The notes beneath the pieces were generated by a model. The model saw nothing but the letters and a program-made list of their open reading frames with translations. It was not told the DNA's origin and ran no database searches. The position numbers were made by a program, and so were the translations under genes. Shown piece by piece: positions 53,558-63,172 of a stretch of 64,000 nt of DNA. Position 1 is the stretch's first letter. Every line of letters starts with the position of its first letter. Source of the DNA: Streptacidiphilus rugosus AM-16 (lineage in GTDB: Bacteria; Actinomycetota; Actinomycetes; Streptomycetales; Streptomycetaceae); the NCBI RefSeq assembly GCF_000744655.1, contig NZ_JQMJ01000004.1, positions 1,736,001 through 1,800,000 of the forward strand. Direction: 5' to 3'.

Positions 53558-54891
53558 GCTTCTCCTCGGGTCAGCAGTCGGCCGGTCGGGGCGGCGGTCA
53601 CGTCCACCGGCTCGCCACGGAGCCAGGTGGTCCGCACGACGCCGGTCAGCGAGCGGCCTGCGTAAGGGGTCACGGGGTTGCGGTGGTGCAGCCCGGCCGG
53701 GTCGACGGTGAAGTCCCCGTCCGGATCGAAGGCCACCAGGTCGGCGTCCATGCCGGGCGCGATGGCGCCCTTGGTGGTCAGCCCGACGAGGGCGGCGGGC
53801 CCTGCGGACATCCAGCGCACCACGTCGGAGAGGCTGTGACCGCGACGGCGCGCCTCGGTCCAGATCGCCGGCAGGCCCAGCTGGAGCGAGGCGATGCCGC
53901 CCCACGCGGCGGCGAAGTCGCCGTCGCCGCCGAAGCGCGGCAGGTGCTTGAGGTCCGGCGTCGAGGGCGAGTGGTCCGAGACGATCCCGGCGAACTCGCC
54001 TGCGGCGAGTGCCTCCCAGAGCTGGTCGCGGTTGGACTCGCTGCGGATCGGCGGACAGCACTTGAAGGCGGTGTCGCCGGCCGGGACCTGCTCGGCGGCG
54101 AGGGTGAGGTAGTGCGGGCAGGTCTCCGCGGTCACCTGGACGCCGTCCGCGCGCGCGGCGCGGAGCAGCGGCAGTACGGCCGCGGAGGAGACGTGCAGGA
54201 TGTGGACGCGGGCGCCGGTGCGCTTGGCTGCTTCCAGCAGGCCGGTCACGGCGACGGCCTCGGCGTCGTCGGGCCGGGAGGCGAGGAAGTCGGCGTACTC
54301 CGGGCCGGGCGTGTGCGGGGCCTCGTCGAGGACGCGGGGGTCCTCGGCGTGGATGATGGCCAGCGCCCCGATGCGCGCCTGCTCGGCGAACGCGCGCTCC
54401 AGCTGCTCCGCGTTCAGGTGCGGGAACTCGTCCACCCCCGAGGGGGCGAGGAAGCTCTTGAACCCGAAGACCCCGGCGGCGTGGACGTCGGCGAGATCCC
54501 CGGTGTTGTCGGGTACGGCGCCGCCCCACAGGCCGGTGTCGACGTAGAGCTGGCCCTCCGCGACCTTCTGCTTGGACTCGAGGTTCGCGACCGTGGTGGT
54601 CGGCGGGATCGAGTTGAGCGGCATGTCGACGATGGTCGTCACCCCGCCGGCCGCGGCGGCGCGGGTCGCGGTGGCGAAGCCTTCCCACTCCGTGCGACCG
54701 GGCTCGTTCACGTGCACGTGGCTGTCGACGAGACCGGGCAGGAGGGTGAGCCCACCGAGGTCGACGATCTCGCCGTCGGCGGCTTCGCCGTAGCCCAGGA
54801 CCTCCGTGATCCGACCCTCGCTCACGACCACGTCGGCGGCGCGCTCGCCGTCCGGAAGGACGGCGTTTCCGGCTCGGAACACCTTGGTCAA
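53554..54891 (-). CDS. allB: allantoinase
   Basis: 445 aa amidohydrolase opening allantoin to allantoate. Binuclear zinc site: [17 protein letters not shown], the carboxylated Lys in [31 protein letters not shown], and the Asp in [12 protein letters not shown]. The start is TTG with AGGAGG six bases upstream; no ATG is available. First gene of the allB-alc operon. A TTCAAC-N5-GTTGAA site and related half-sites lie 45-80 bases upstream. Confidence 0.95.
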   Translation of the reverse strand: MTKVFRAGNAVLPDGERAADVVVSEGRITEVLGYGEAADGEIVDLGGLTLLPGLVDSHVHVNEPGRTEWEGFATATRAAAAGGVTTIVDMPLNSIPPTTTVANLESKQKVAEGQLYVDTGLWGGAVPDNTGDLADVHAAGVFGFKSFLAPSGVDEFPHLNAEQLERAFAEQARIGALAIIHAEDPRVLDEAPHTPGPEYADFLASRPDDAEAVAVTGLLEAAKRTGARVHILHVSSAAVLPLLRAARADGVQVTAETCPHYLTLAAEQVPAGDTAFKCCPPIRSESNRDQLWEALAAGEFAGIVSDHSPSTPDLKHLPRFGGDGDFAAAWGGIASLQLGLPAIWTEARRRGHSLSDVVRWMSAGPAALVGLTTKGAIAPGMDADLVAFDPDGDFTVDPAGLHHRNPVTPYAGRSLTGVVRTTWLRGEPVDVTAAPTGRLLTRGEA

Positions 54892-54956
54892 CTTGGGCCT
54901 CCTGATTGGGTTAACGAGAGCCTAGGACTGGCTTCAACAAGACGTCAACGGTTTGT

Positions 54957-54973
54957 TTCAACGAGTTGTTGAA
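54957..54973. promoter_or_regulatory. putative AllR box upstream of allB
   Basis: TTCAAC-N5-GTTGAA, a perfect inverted repeat 66 bases upstream of the allB TTG. A half-site TTCAAC (54933) and a GTCAAC (54944) lie between it and the gene, so more than one dimer may bind. Closely similar sequences stand before the hyi and uraD operons. Confidence 0.6.
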
Positions 54974-55015
54974 GCGTTGGGACGCGCCGGGTTCAGGCGA
55001 ACATACGGAAGCCAG

Positions 55016-55243
55016 CAGGGGCGCGGGGCTGCCGCGCGCGGCAAGCCGGGCAACGCCCAGGGGCGCGGGGCTCCGCCGATCCGCGCCTCCGGCGCGTGGG
55101 CGCGACGGGTCAACAGCGGCGCGCCGGCTGCAACGCCTCAGGGGCGCGGGGAACTGCGCGACAAGCCACCCGCGCGGGTGGCGCCCCGATCGTGCAGGGC
55201 CGTCCGCATGTCCGTGGTTTCTCGCGCAGTTCCCCGCGCCCCT
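55016..55243. repeat. composite intergenic repeat, copy 2
   Basis: Starts with CAGGGGCGCGGGGCT and a CTCCGC module with GCGCCTCCGGCGCGTGGGCG (about 55059-55108), then an inverted repeat with 22-bp arms (55140-55161 and 55222-55243, AGGGGCGCGGGGAACTGC...) around 60 bases. Same two modules as copy 1, opposite orientation. Confidence 0.8.
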
Positions 55244-55281
55244 GGATGGTGCAACTGTCCCGTCCGACGAAGGGACGCGCC

Positions 55282-56454
55282 TCAGCCCGCGCCGAGGAGG
55301 GTGGCGATGAGCCGCTCCCCAGCCAGCTCCGCCAGTTCCCCGGCGCGGGCGAGACTGTCTCCGCCGGGGCCGGCCAGCTCGGAGAGCGAGAGCGCGGCGA
55401 CGAACCCTGCGGCACGCCACTGCGTCTCGGACAGCTCCAGCAGACCGGCCACGGCTGCCACCGGGACCCCTGCCCCGGTCGCCGCCTCGGCGACACCGGC
55501 GGGCGCCTTGCCGTGCAGGGTCTGCACGTCCAGGCAGCCTTCGCCGGTCACGACCAGACGGGCTCCCCGCACCGCCTGGTCGAAGCCCAGCAGATCGAGC
55601 AGAAGCGCGATCCCGGGCCGTAGAGAGGCCCCCAGAAGGGCCAGTGCGCCGAAGCCGAGGCCGCCCGCCGCACCCGCGCCGGGCGCGTCGCGGAGGTCGG
55701 TGCCGGTCAGCTTGGCGACATGGTCGGCCCAGTGGGCCAGCGCGGCGTCGAGCTCCGCGACATCCTCGGGCGTCGCGCCCTTCTGCGGTCCGTAGACCGC
55801 AGGCGCGCCCCGCTCACCGAGGAGAGGGTTGTCGACGTCGCTCGCGACGACGAACTCGACGCCGGAGAGGGTGTCCGCGAGCGGGCCGGGGTCCACCGCG
55901 TCCAGGCGGGCCAGGGCCGCGCCGCCCGGCGGCAGCTCCGCCCCGGCCGCGTCCAGCAGCCGGACGCCCAGCGCCTGGGCCAGGCCCGCGCCGCCGTCCG
56001 TGCAGGCGACGCCGCCGAGGCCGAGCACGATCCTGGTGCACCCCAGGTCGATCGCGCGGCGGATCAGCCGGCCGGTGCCGTAGCTGCCGGCCGTCAGCGG
56101 GGCCTTGACCCCGCCCGGCAGCAGCTGCAGCCCGCTGGCCTGGGCCGCCTCGATGACCGCGGTCTCCCCCCTGACCGCGAACACCGCCTCGACCGGCTCG
56201 CCGGTCGGACCGTCCACGCGGGTCGGCACGGCGGTGAAGCCCGCCGCGACCGCGGCCAGGACCGTGCCCTCGCCGCCGTCGGCGACGGGAAGCGTGCGCA
56301 CCTCGACGCCGGGCAGGGCCCGGCGGACACCAGCGGCGATCCGCTCGGCCGCCTCGGACCCGGTGAGGCTGCCCTTGAACTTGTCGGGCGCGATCACCAC
56401 GTGGCCCTGGTTCTGCAGCATGGACAGCCTCACCTTCGCGGACCTTGTACTCAT
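55282..56454 (-). CDS. glycerate kinase
   Basis: 390 aa. Phosphorylates glycerate, the last step feeding glyoxylate carbon into glycolysis. GlxK/GarK-type family: VVIAPDKFKGSLTGSEAAER near the N-terminus, LPVADGGEGTVLA, CTRIVLGLGGVACTDGGAGL, and the C-terminal VVTGEGCLDVQTLHGKAPAG. The ATG at 56454 has GGGAGG nine bases upstream; an ATG at 56421 eleven codons in (MLQNQGH) is also plausible. Last gene of the hyi-glxR-gcl-kinase series, 95 bases after gcl. Confidence 0.93.
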   Translation of the reverse strand: MSTRSAKVRLSMLQNQGHVVIAPDKFKGSLTGSEAAERIAAGVRRALPGVEVRTLPVADGGEGTVLAAVAAGFTAVPTRVDGPTGEPVEAVFAVRGETAVIEAAQASGLQLLPGGVKAPLTAGSYGTGRLIRRAIDLGCTRIVLGLGGVACTDGGAGLAQALGVRLLDAAGAELPPGGAALARLDAVDPGPLADTLSGVEFVVASDVDNPLLGERGAPAVYGPQKGATPEDVAELDAALAHWADHVAKLTGTDLRDAPGAGAAGGLGFGALALLGASLRPGIALLLDLLGFDQAVRGARLVVTGEGCLDVQTLHGKAPAGVAEAATGAGVPVAAVAGLLELSETQWRAAGFVAALSLSELAGPGGDSLARAGELAELAGERLIATLLGAG

Positions 56455-56549
56455 TGAAGAATGCCTCCCGACGGCGAGGGCACGACCGGATTGGATCACG
56501 CCGCCGGGAGGAGATTAGCCGCGCCCCTCGGAGGGGGCGCGGAGCGCGC

Positions 56550-58328
<1,779 letters not shown>

Positions 58329-58329
58329 G

Positions 58330-59223
58330 TCAGTTGGCCTTTCCGGACAGGCGCTCCAGGTTGCGCAGCAGGGCGGAGTGGTCGAGGCCGCCGTCGCCGG
58401 CGTTGCGCAGCGCGGTGATGAAGTCGGCGACCAGCGCGGCGGTGGGCAGCGGGACCTCGACGGCGCGGGCCGCGGAGAGCAGGTTGCCCATGTCCTTGTG
58501 GTGCAGGTCGATCCGGAAGCCCGGGGCGAAGTCGCGCTTGAGGAAGTTGTTCTTCTTGCGGGTCAGCACGGTCGAGCCGGCCAGGCCGCCGTTGAGCACC
58601 TCGAGGGCGACCTCCAGGTCCACGCCGGACTTCTCCAGGAAGACCACGGCCTCGGCGCACGCCTGGATGTTGACGGCGACGATGAGCTGGTTGGCGACCT
58701 TGACCGTCTGGCCGGAGCCGGAGGGGCCGACCAGCGCGACGGTGGTGCCCAGCGCCTTCAGGACCGGCTCGGCCTCGTCGAAGTCGGCACGCTCGCCACC
58801 GACCATGATCGAGAGCACGCCCTCGATGGCGCCGGCCTCACCGCCGGAGACGGGGGCGTCGAGGGAACGCAGGCCCTTCTCCTTGGCGGCGGCGGCGACG
58901 CGCTGCGAGATCTGCGGGGTCACCGAGCTCATGTCGACGAGCAGGGCGCCGGCCGGAGCGTTCTCCAGCACGCCCTCCGCGCCGAAGTAGACGGCCTCGA
59001 CCTGCGGGTCGGCGGGCACCATCGTGATGACGATCTCGGCGTCCTTGACGGCCTCGGCTATCGAGCCGGCGCCCTTGCCGCCATCGGCGATCAGGCGGTC
59101 GATCGGCGCCTGCACCAGGTTGAAGCCGGTGACGGTGTGTCCGGCCTTGACCAGGTTGGCAGCCATCGGGCTGCCCATGATGCCGAGTCCGATGAAGGCG
59201 ATACGACGGGGGGTCGTGCTCAT
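58330..59223 (-). CDS. glxR: 2-hydroxy-3-oxopropionate (tartronate semialdehyde) reductase
   Basis: 297 aa beta-hydroxyacid dehydrogenase reducing tartronate semialdehyde to glycerate with NAD(P)H. Rossmann motif [20 protein letters not shown]; substrate motif [16 protein letters not shown]; catalytic Lys region [13 protein letters not shown]. The ATG has GGAGGAG just upstream; eight in-frame codons before it are not conserved. Sits between gcl and hyi. A 200-base gap with repeat copy 3 separates it from hyi. Confidence 0.94.
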   Translation of the reverse strand: MSTTPRRIAFIGLGIMGSPMAANLVKAGHTVTGFNLVQAPIDRLIADGGKGAGSIAEAVKDAEIVITMVPADPQVEAVYFGAEGVLENAPAGALLVDMSSVTPQISQRVAAAAKEKGLRSLDAPVSGGEAGAIEGVLSIMVGGERADFDEAEPVLKALGTTVALVGPSGSGQTVKVANQLIVAVNIQACAEAVVFLEKSGVDLEVALEVLNGGLAGSTVLTRKKNNFLKRDFAPGFRIDLHHKDMGNLLSAARAVEVPLPTAALVADFITALRNAGDGGLDHSALLRNLERLSGKAN

Positions 59224-59275
59224 GGAGTACTCCTCCGGGAAGTTCACTGAGAGAGGGAAGTTGCAGGCGCCCCTT

Positions 59276-59410
59276 CAGGGGCGCGGGGCTGTGCCGACTT
59301 GCGGCTCCGCCGCGTGGGCGCGACCGGCCGTGCGCCACCGGGAGCCGGGGCAAGCACAGTTCTGCGCTCTTCGTTCCGTTGTGGTTGCGCGCGCAGTTCC
59401 TCGCGCCCCT
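59276..59410. repeat. composite intergenic repeat, copy 3 (diverged)
   Basis: Begins CAGGGGCGCGGGGCT with a GCGGCTCCGCCGCGTGGGCG module and ends GCGCGCAGTTCCTCGCGCCCCT (59389-59410), the right arm of the inverted repeat. The left AACTGCGCGA arm is missing. It lies between hyi and glxR, inside a presumed operon. Confidence 0.7.
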
Positions 59411-59424
59411 GGTGGTGGGGCCGG

Positions 59425-60279
59425 TCAGAGCGAAGAGCTGCGCAGCTCGCGCGGCAGCCACTCGAAGGAGTCGGCTGAAGCCACTCCGGCCTCGGCCTTG
59501 TACTCCAGGCCGATGTAGCCTTCGTAGCCAACGGCATCCAGCTGCGCCAGAAGCGCAGGGAAGTCCAGCTCGCCGCTGCCGGGGAAGTTCCTGGCCGGCG
59601 CGTCCGCGACCTGTACGTGGCCGATCCGGTCCGCGTACTCGGAGATCACCGCGGGCAGGTCCTCGCCGTTGCGGGCCAGGTGGTAGAGGTCGCAGAGGAA
59701 CTTCGTGTTCCCGAGGCCGGTGGCCGCGTTCACCGCGTCCACCACCGCCACCGCGTCCTTCGAGGAGAGCAGCCCGTACTGCGGGGCCTCCGGCGCGTTC
59801 AGTGCCTCCACCAGAAGCACGGCGCCGATCCCGTTCGCGGCCTGCGCGGCCAGCGCCAGGTTCTCCAGGGCGAGTTCGTCCTGGACGGCGAGCGGTACGC
59901 CGTCCACCCGGTTGCCGTACAGCGCGTTCAGCGCCGTGCAGCCCAGCGAGTCGGCCAGGCCGACCGCCACCGCGATGTTGTCGCGGAAGCGCTGCGAGTC
60001 GGCGGGACGCGAGAGCAGGCCCTTGTCGCCGCCGGCCATGTTGCCGGCGTCGAAGTTGAGACCGGTCAGCCGGACGCCCGCGTTCACGAACGCGTCGCGC
60101 AGGGCGTCGAGCTCGGCCTGCGGCGGGGTCGGGCCGTCCAGGGTCCACCACAGCTCGGCGGCGTCGAAGCCGGCGGCCTTCGCCGCGGCGGGACGCTCCA
60201 CCAGGGGCAGTTCGGTGAAGAGGATCGAGAGGTTGACGGTCCAGCGCTGGTTCAGCCAGCTCTGCTCAGCGGCGGTCAT
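59425..60279 (-). CDS. hyi: hydroxypyruvate isomerase
   Basis: 284 aa TIM-barrel isomerase interconverting hydroxypyruvate and tartronate semialdehyde. Family sequence: TVNLSILFTELPLVERPAAA, LTGLNFDAGNMAGGDKGLLS, LVEALNAPEAPQYGL, KFLCDLYHLARNGEDL, HVQVADAPARNFPGSGELDF and YIGLEYKAE with the metal-binding Glu. ATG at 60279; an inner start (RWTVNLS region) is not supported by an ATG or GTG. First gene of the glyoxylate operon; a TTGAC-N5-GTTGAA box lies about 95 bases upstream. Confidence 0.94.
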   Translation of the reverse strand: MTAAEQSWLNQRWTVNLSILFTELPLVERPAAAKAAGFDAAELWWTLDGPTPPQAELDALRDAFVNAGVRLTGLNFDAGNMAGGDKGLLSRPADSQRFRDNIAVAVGLADSLGCTALNALYGNRVDGVPLAVQDELALENLALAAQAANGIGAVLLVEALNAPEAPQYGLLSSKDAVAVVDAVNAATGLGNTKFLCDLYHLARNGEDLPAVISEYADRIGHVQVADAPARNFPGSGELDFPALLAQLDAVGYEGYIGLEYKAEAGVASADSFEWLPRELRSSSL

Positions 60280-60368
60280 GCCATCACCAGTTCCGAGAGA
60301 TCCGCCGGCGCAACGCTGGTTCCACCATGCGGAAGATGTTTTCTGCTTGCCGAAACTATGCCACGACG

Positions 60369-60386
60369 CTTCAACAGTTTGTCAAG
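60369..60386. promoter_or_regulatory. putative AllR box upstream of hyi
   Basis: On the minus strand it reads CTTGAC-AAACT-GTTGAAG, sharing the core ACAAACTGTTGA with the uraD box at 61127. It lies between the divergent hyi operon and the thiamine-binding-like gene, so it may affect both. Confidence 0.55.
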
Positions 60387-60427
60387 GGGAGGGTTCCCAA
60401 CCCGCGTTTCGCGGTTACGCTTCGGGC

Positions 60428-60703
60428 GTGCGATTGAAGGTGGAGTTCACGACCGAGCCGTTCGAGCTGGACGGCTTCCCGGAACATGCGAAGACAGCCA
60501 GGCGCGTGGTCGACGAGGCCGGGCTCAGCGTCGAGGTCGGGCCTTTCGGCACCAGCGCCGAGGGCACCGCCGAGCAGACGCTGGCCGCCATCGACCGGCT
60601 GGTGCGGGAGACCCTGGCCCACGGGGCCACCCGGATCTCGCTCCAGGTCAGCGTCATCGGCGAGAACGGCGAACCGATTGCGGATGGGGAGGGAGCGGGA
60701 TGA
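60428..60703 (+). CDS. thiamine-binding (MTH1187/YkoF)-like small protein
   Basis: 91 aa. The sequence KVEFTTEPFELDGFPEHAKT, VGPFGTSAEGTAEQTLAAID and ATRISLQVSVIGE fits the DUF77/thiamine-binding ferredoxin-like fold, which binds thiamine or related ligands. This is a tentative call by eye. The GTG start follows a run without a clear ribosome site; the frame is open upstream over hyi antisense. Coupled to the next HTH gene by an ATGA overlap. The presence of ThDP-dependent gcl next door is an interesting but unproven connection. Confidence 0.6.
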   Translation: MRLKVEFTTEPFELDGFPEHAKTARRVVDEAGLSVEVGPFGTSAEGTAEQTLAAIDRLVRETLAHGATRISLQVSVIGENGEPIADGEGAG

Positions 60704-61080
60704 GCGAGGCGCAGCACCCGCTGGCGATAGCCATCAAGCCGCTGCTCGACGCCGTCGGCGCGAGCGCGGTGGAGCTCGGCGACACCCGGCCGGACGACGT
60801 GGTCCTGGAGTGGGAGGGCGCACCGGCGGTCGCGGTACGCCTGCCCGGCCTGGAGAGCGCGCTGGACCGGCTGCTGGCCGACGTGAAGCGCCAGTTCGGC
60901 GGCGGTGAGCTCACCGAGCTCGACCGGGCCGGCAAGCAGCGCGTCGTCGCCGTGCTGGAGGAACGGGGCGCGTTCACCGTGCGGCACGGGGTGGAGACGG
61001 TGGCGGCGGCGCTCGGGGTCAGCCGGTTCACCGTGTACAACTACCTCAACCGCCAGCAGGCGGCCGGAAAGCAGTCCTGA
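60700..61080 (+). CDS. helix-turn-helix protein (DauR/HTH_22-like)
   Basis: 126 aa. The C-terminal helix-turn-helix is AFTVRHGVETVAAALGVSRF followed by TVYNYLNR, as in YheO/DauR-type regulators, but the N-terminal PAS-like domain of those proteins is replaced by a different 75-residue region (LAIAIKPLLDAVGASAVELG). GGGAG precedes the ATG. The position directly upstream of uraD and coupling with a thiamine-binding-like protein suggest a local regulator, although it could be a DNA-binding accessory of unknown role. Confidence 0.7.
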   Translation: MSEAQHPLAIAIKPLLDAVGASAVELGDTRPDDVVLEWEGAPAVAVRLPGLESALDRLLADVKRQFGGGELTELDRAGKQRVVAVLEERGAFTVRHGVETVAAALGVSRFTVYNYLNRQQAAGKQS

Positions 61081-61126
61081 CCGGCCCCGCGGGCATCGGG
61101 CCGGTGAACGACACGGCCGGGATTTC

Positions 61127-61143
61127 TTCAACAAACTGTTGAC
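61127..61143. promoter_or_regulatory. putative AllR box upstream of uraD
   Basis: TTCAAC-N5-GTTGAC (inner spacer AAACT), 56 bases upstream of the uraD start. One mismatch from the perfect repeat before allB; identical core to the box before hyi. Confidence 0.6.
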
Positions 61144-61198
61144 GATCAGGGGTGGCGGCTCCTACGTTTCTCGTGGCAACCACTTTTGGAGGTCACGA

Positions 61199-61714
61199 GT
61201 GACCCAACCCGCCACCCCGGCAAGCACCACGCTCGACCGCGTCAACGCGGTCGAGGACGGCGAGCTGGACACGCTCCTCCTGGAGATCTGCTCCAGCCCC
61301 ACCTGGGCGAAGCTGGTCCGGCTCGCCCGCCCCTTCCGCGACGAGACCGCCCTCCACAGCGCCAACGCCAACGCGATGGCCGCCCTGGGCACCGCGGACC
61401 TGCTCGACGCCATGGCCGGCCACGCCAGGATCGGCACGCCCAAGCCGGGCGACGCCACCTCCGAGCGCGAACAGGCCGGCGTCGCCGGCGCCGAGCAGCA
61501 GCTGCTCGACGCCCTGGCCGCCGCGAACGCCTCCTACGAGGAGAAGTTCGGCCACGTCTTCCTGATCTGCGCCACCGGCCGCACCGCGGAGACCATGTTC
61601 GCCGCGATCCGCGAGCGCTACCCCAACGACGCCGCCACCGAGCGGGAGATCGTGCGGGGCGAGCTCGGCAAGATCAACGACATTCGCCTCGACCGTCTGC
61701 TGCACGAGAGCTGA
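61199..61714 (+). CDS. uraD: OHCU decarboxylase
   Basis: 171 aa. Decarboxylates 2-oxo-4-hydroxy-4-carboxy-5-ureidoimidazoline to S-allantoin. Motifs: HARIGTPKPG (HxRIG with catalytic His), a Ser/Glu-rich SEREQAGV, YEEKFGHVFLICATGRTAE, and a C-terminal ELGKINDIRLDRLL. GTG start with GGAGG six bases upstream. First gene of the uraD-uraH-pucL operon. Confidence 0.95.
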   Translation: MTQPATPASTTLDRVNAVEDGELDTLLLEICSSPTWAKLVRLARPFRDETALHSANANAMAALGTADLLDAMAGHARIGTPKPGDATSEREQAGVAGAEQQLLDALAAANASYEEKFGHVFLICATGRTAETMFAAIRERYPNDAATEREIVRGELGKINDIRLDRLLHES

Positions 61715-61763
61715 CGGTCCGCACCCCACCGGCACCCTCGCCGTTTCCATCTGTGAGGACGAC

Positions 61764-62078
61764 ATGACCTCCATCTCCACCCATGTGCTGGACACCAGCC
61801 TCGGCAAGCCCGCCCAGGGCGTCCCGGTCGAGCTGGCCCAGCAGGTCGGCGGCGAGTGGAAGGCCCTCGGGGCCTCCGCCACCGACGCCGACGGCCGCTG
61901 CAAGGACCTGCCGGTCCCGGATCTCGCCTCCGGCACCGTCCTGCGCCTTCGCTTCACCACCGGCGGAGCGTTCTTCCCCGAGGTCTCCATCGTCTTCGAC
62001 GTCGACCCGGCCCAAGCCCACTACCACGTACCCCTGCTGCTCAACCCGTTCGGGTACTCCGTCTACCGAGGGAGCTAA
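61764..62078 (+). CDS. uraH: 5-hydroxyisourate hydrolase (transthyretin-like)
   Basis: 104 aa. Hydrolyses 5-hydroxyisourate to OHCU. It opens STHVLDTSLGKPAQGVPVEL with the catalytic His and ends in the family's C-terminal tetrapeptide YRGS. Located 49 bases after uraD and four bases before the urate oxidase gene. Confidence 0.96.
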   Translation: MTSISTHVLDTSLGKPAQGVPVELAQQVGGEWKALGASATDADGRCKDLPVPDLASGTVLRLRFTTGGAFFPEVSIVFDVDPAQAHYHVPLLLNPFGYSVYRGS

Positions 62079-62082
62079 GACC

Positions 62083-62997
62083 ATGGCCCACGTGCTCGGC
62101 CAGAACCAGTACGGCAAGGCGGAGAACCGCGTCGTACGGATCACCCGCAACGGCAACCGCCACGAGATCCGGGACCTGAACGTCTCCGTCGCCCTCTCCG
62201 GCGACCTCAGCGACGTGCACCTCACCGGCTCGAACGCGAACTGCCTGCCCACGGACACGACCAAGAACACCGTGTTCGCCTTCGCCAAGAAGTTCGGCAT
62301 CCAGTCGCCGGAGAACTTCGGCATACTCCTGGCCCGCCACTTCGTGGACGACACCCCGCCGATCCACCGGGCGCGGATCCGGGTCGAGGAGTACGTCTGG
62401 GACCGCATCGCGACACCCGACAACAACGCGCGCTTCATCGGCAGCGAGCAGGTCGGCCACTCCTTCGTGCGCCGCGGCACCGAGGTGCGCACCTCCGAGA
62501 TCGTCTACGACGGCACCGGCTTCCAGATCATCTCCGGTCTCAAGGACCTGACCGTGATGAACTCCACCAACTCGGAGTTCTGGGGCTACATCAAGGACGA
62601 GTACACCACCCTCAAGGAGGCGTACGACCGGATCCTGGCCACCCAGGTCACCGCGCGCTGGAAGTTCGGCTTCACCGGCGTCGACAACGAGGCGGAGCCC
62701 AACTGGGACCGCTCGTACCAGCAGGTCCGCAAGCACCTGCTGGAGGCCTTCGCCGAGACCTACTCCTACTCGCTCCAGCAGACCCTGTACTCCATGGGCA
62801 CCCGCGTGCTGAACAACCGCGCCGAGGTGGACGAGGTCCGCATGGAGATGCCGAACAAGCACCACTTCCTGGTGGATCTGGAGCCGTTCGGTATGGAGAA
62901 CGACAACGAGGTCTACTACGCTGCGGACAGGATGTACGGCCTCATCGAGGGCACCGTGCACCGCGAGGGCGTCACCCCGGTCATCCCGGTCGCCTGA
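62083..62997 (+). CDS. pucL: factor-independent urate oxidase
   Basis: 304 aa. Oxidises urate to 5-hydroxyisourate with O2, releasing H2O2. Two tandem T-fold domains: NQYGKAENRVVRITRNGNRH at the start, TDTTKNTVFAFAKKFGIQS (with active-site Thr) near residue 65, and NTEVYY-type NDNEVYYAADRMYGLIEGTV at the end. Length is normal. ATG four bases after uraH. The peroxide formed explains the usefulness of the neighbouring catalase. Confidence 0.96.
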   Translation: MAHVLGQNQYGKAENRVVRITRNGNRHEIRDLNVSVALSGDLSDVHLTGSNANCLPTDTTKNTVFAFAKKFGIQSPENFGILLARHFVDDTPPIHRARIRVEEYVWDRIATPDNNARFIGSEQVGHSFVRRGTEVRTSEIVYDGTGFQIISGLKDLTVMNSTNSEFWGYIKDEYTTLKEAYDRILATQVTARWKFGFTGVDNEAEPNWDRSYQQVRKHLLEAFAETYSYSLQQTLYSMGTRVLNNRAEVDEVRMEMPNKHHFLVDLEPFGMENDNEVYYAADRMYGLIEGTVHREGVTPVIPVA

Positions 62998-63172
62998 CGC
63001 ACGGCCTCCCGGCCACGTAGCCTCGTAGCAGAGCACGAGCTGTACCCCAGGGATTCTCCCGTCGTCCCGCCCTGGGCAGCAGTACCCGACGGCGGTACCC
63101 CTACTTCTAGGGCGAGAGCGCAGCGGCATCGCCACCGCTGCGCCTCCCGAGCCGCCATCGAGGAGCACGAAG

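Larger units (their letters stand above)
54892..55281. other. intergenic region: allB promoter plus repeat
   Basis: 390 bases without a gene between the allB start and the glycerate kinase stop. The left quarter carries the allB promoter and the AllR-like box; the rest is the composite repeat copy 2. Short ORFs through it follow repeat sequence and are not credible. Confidence 0.7.
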
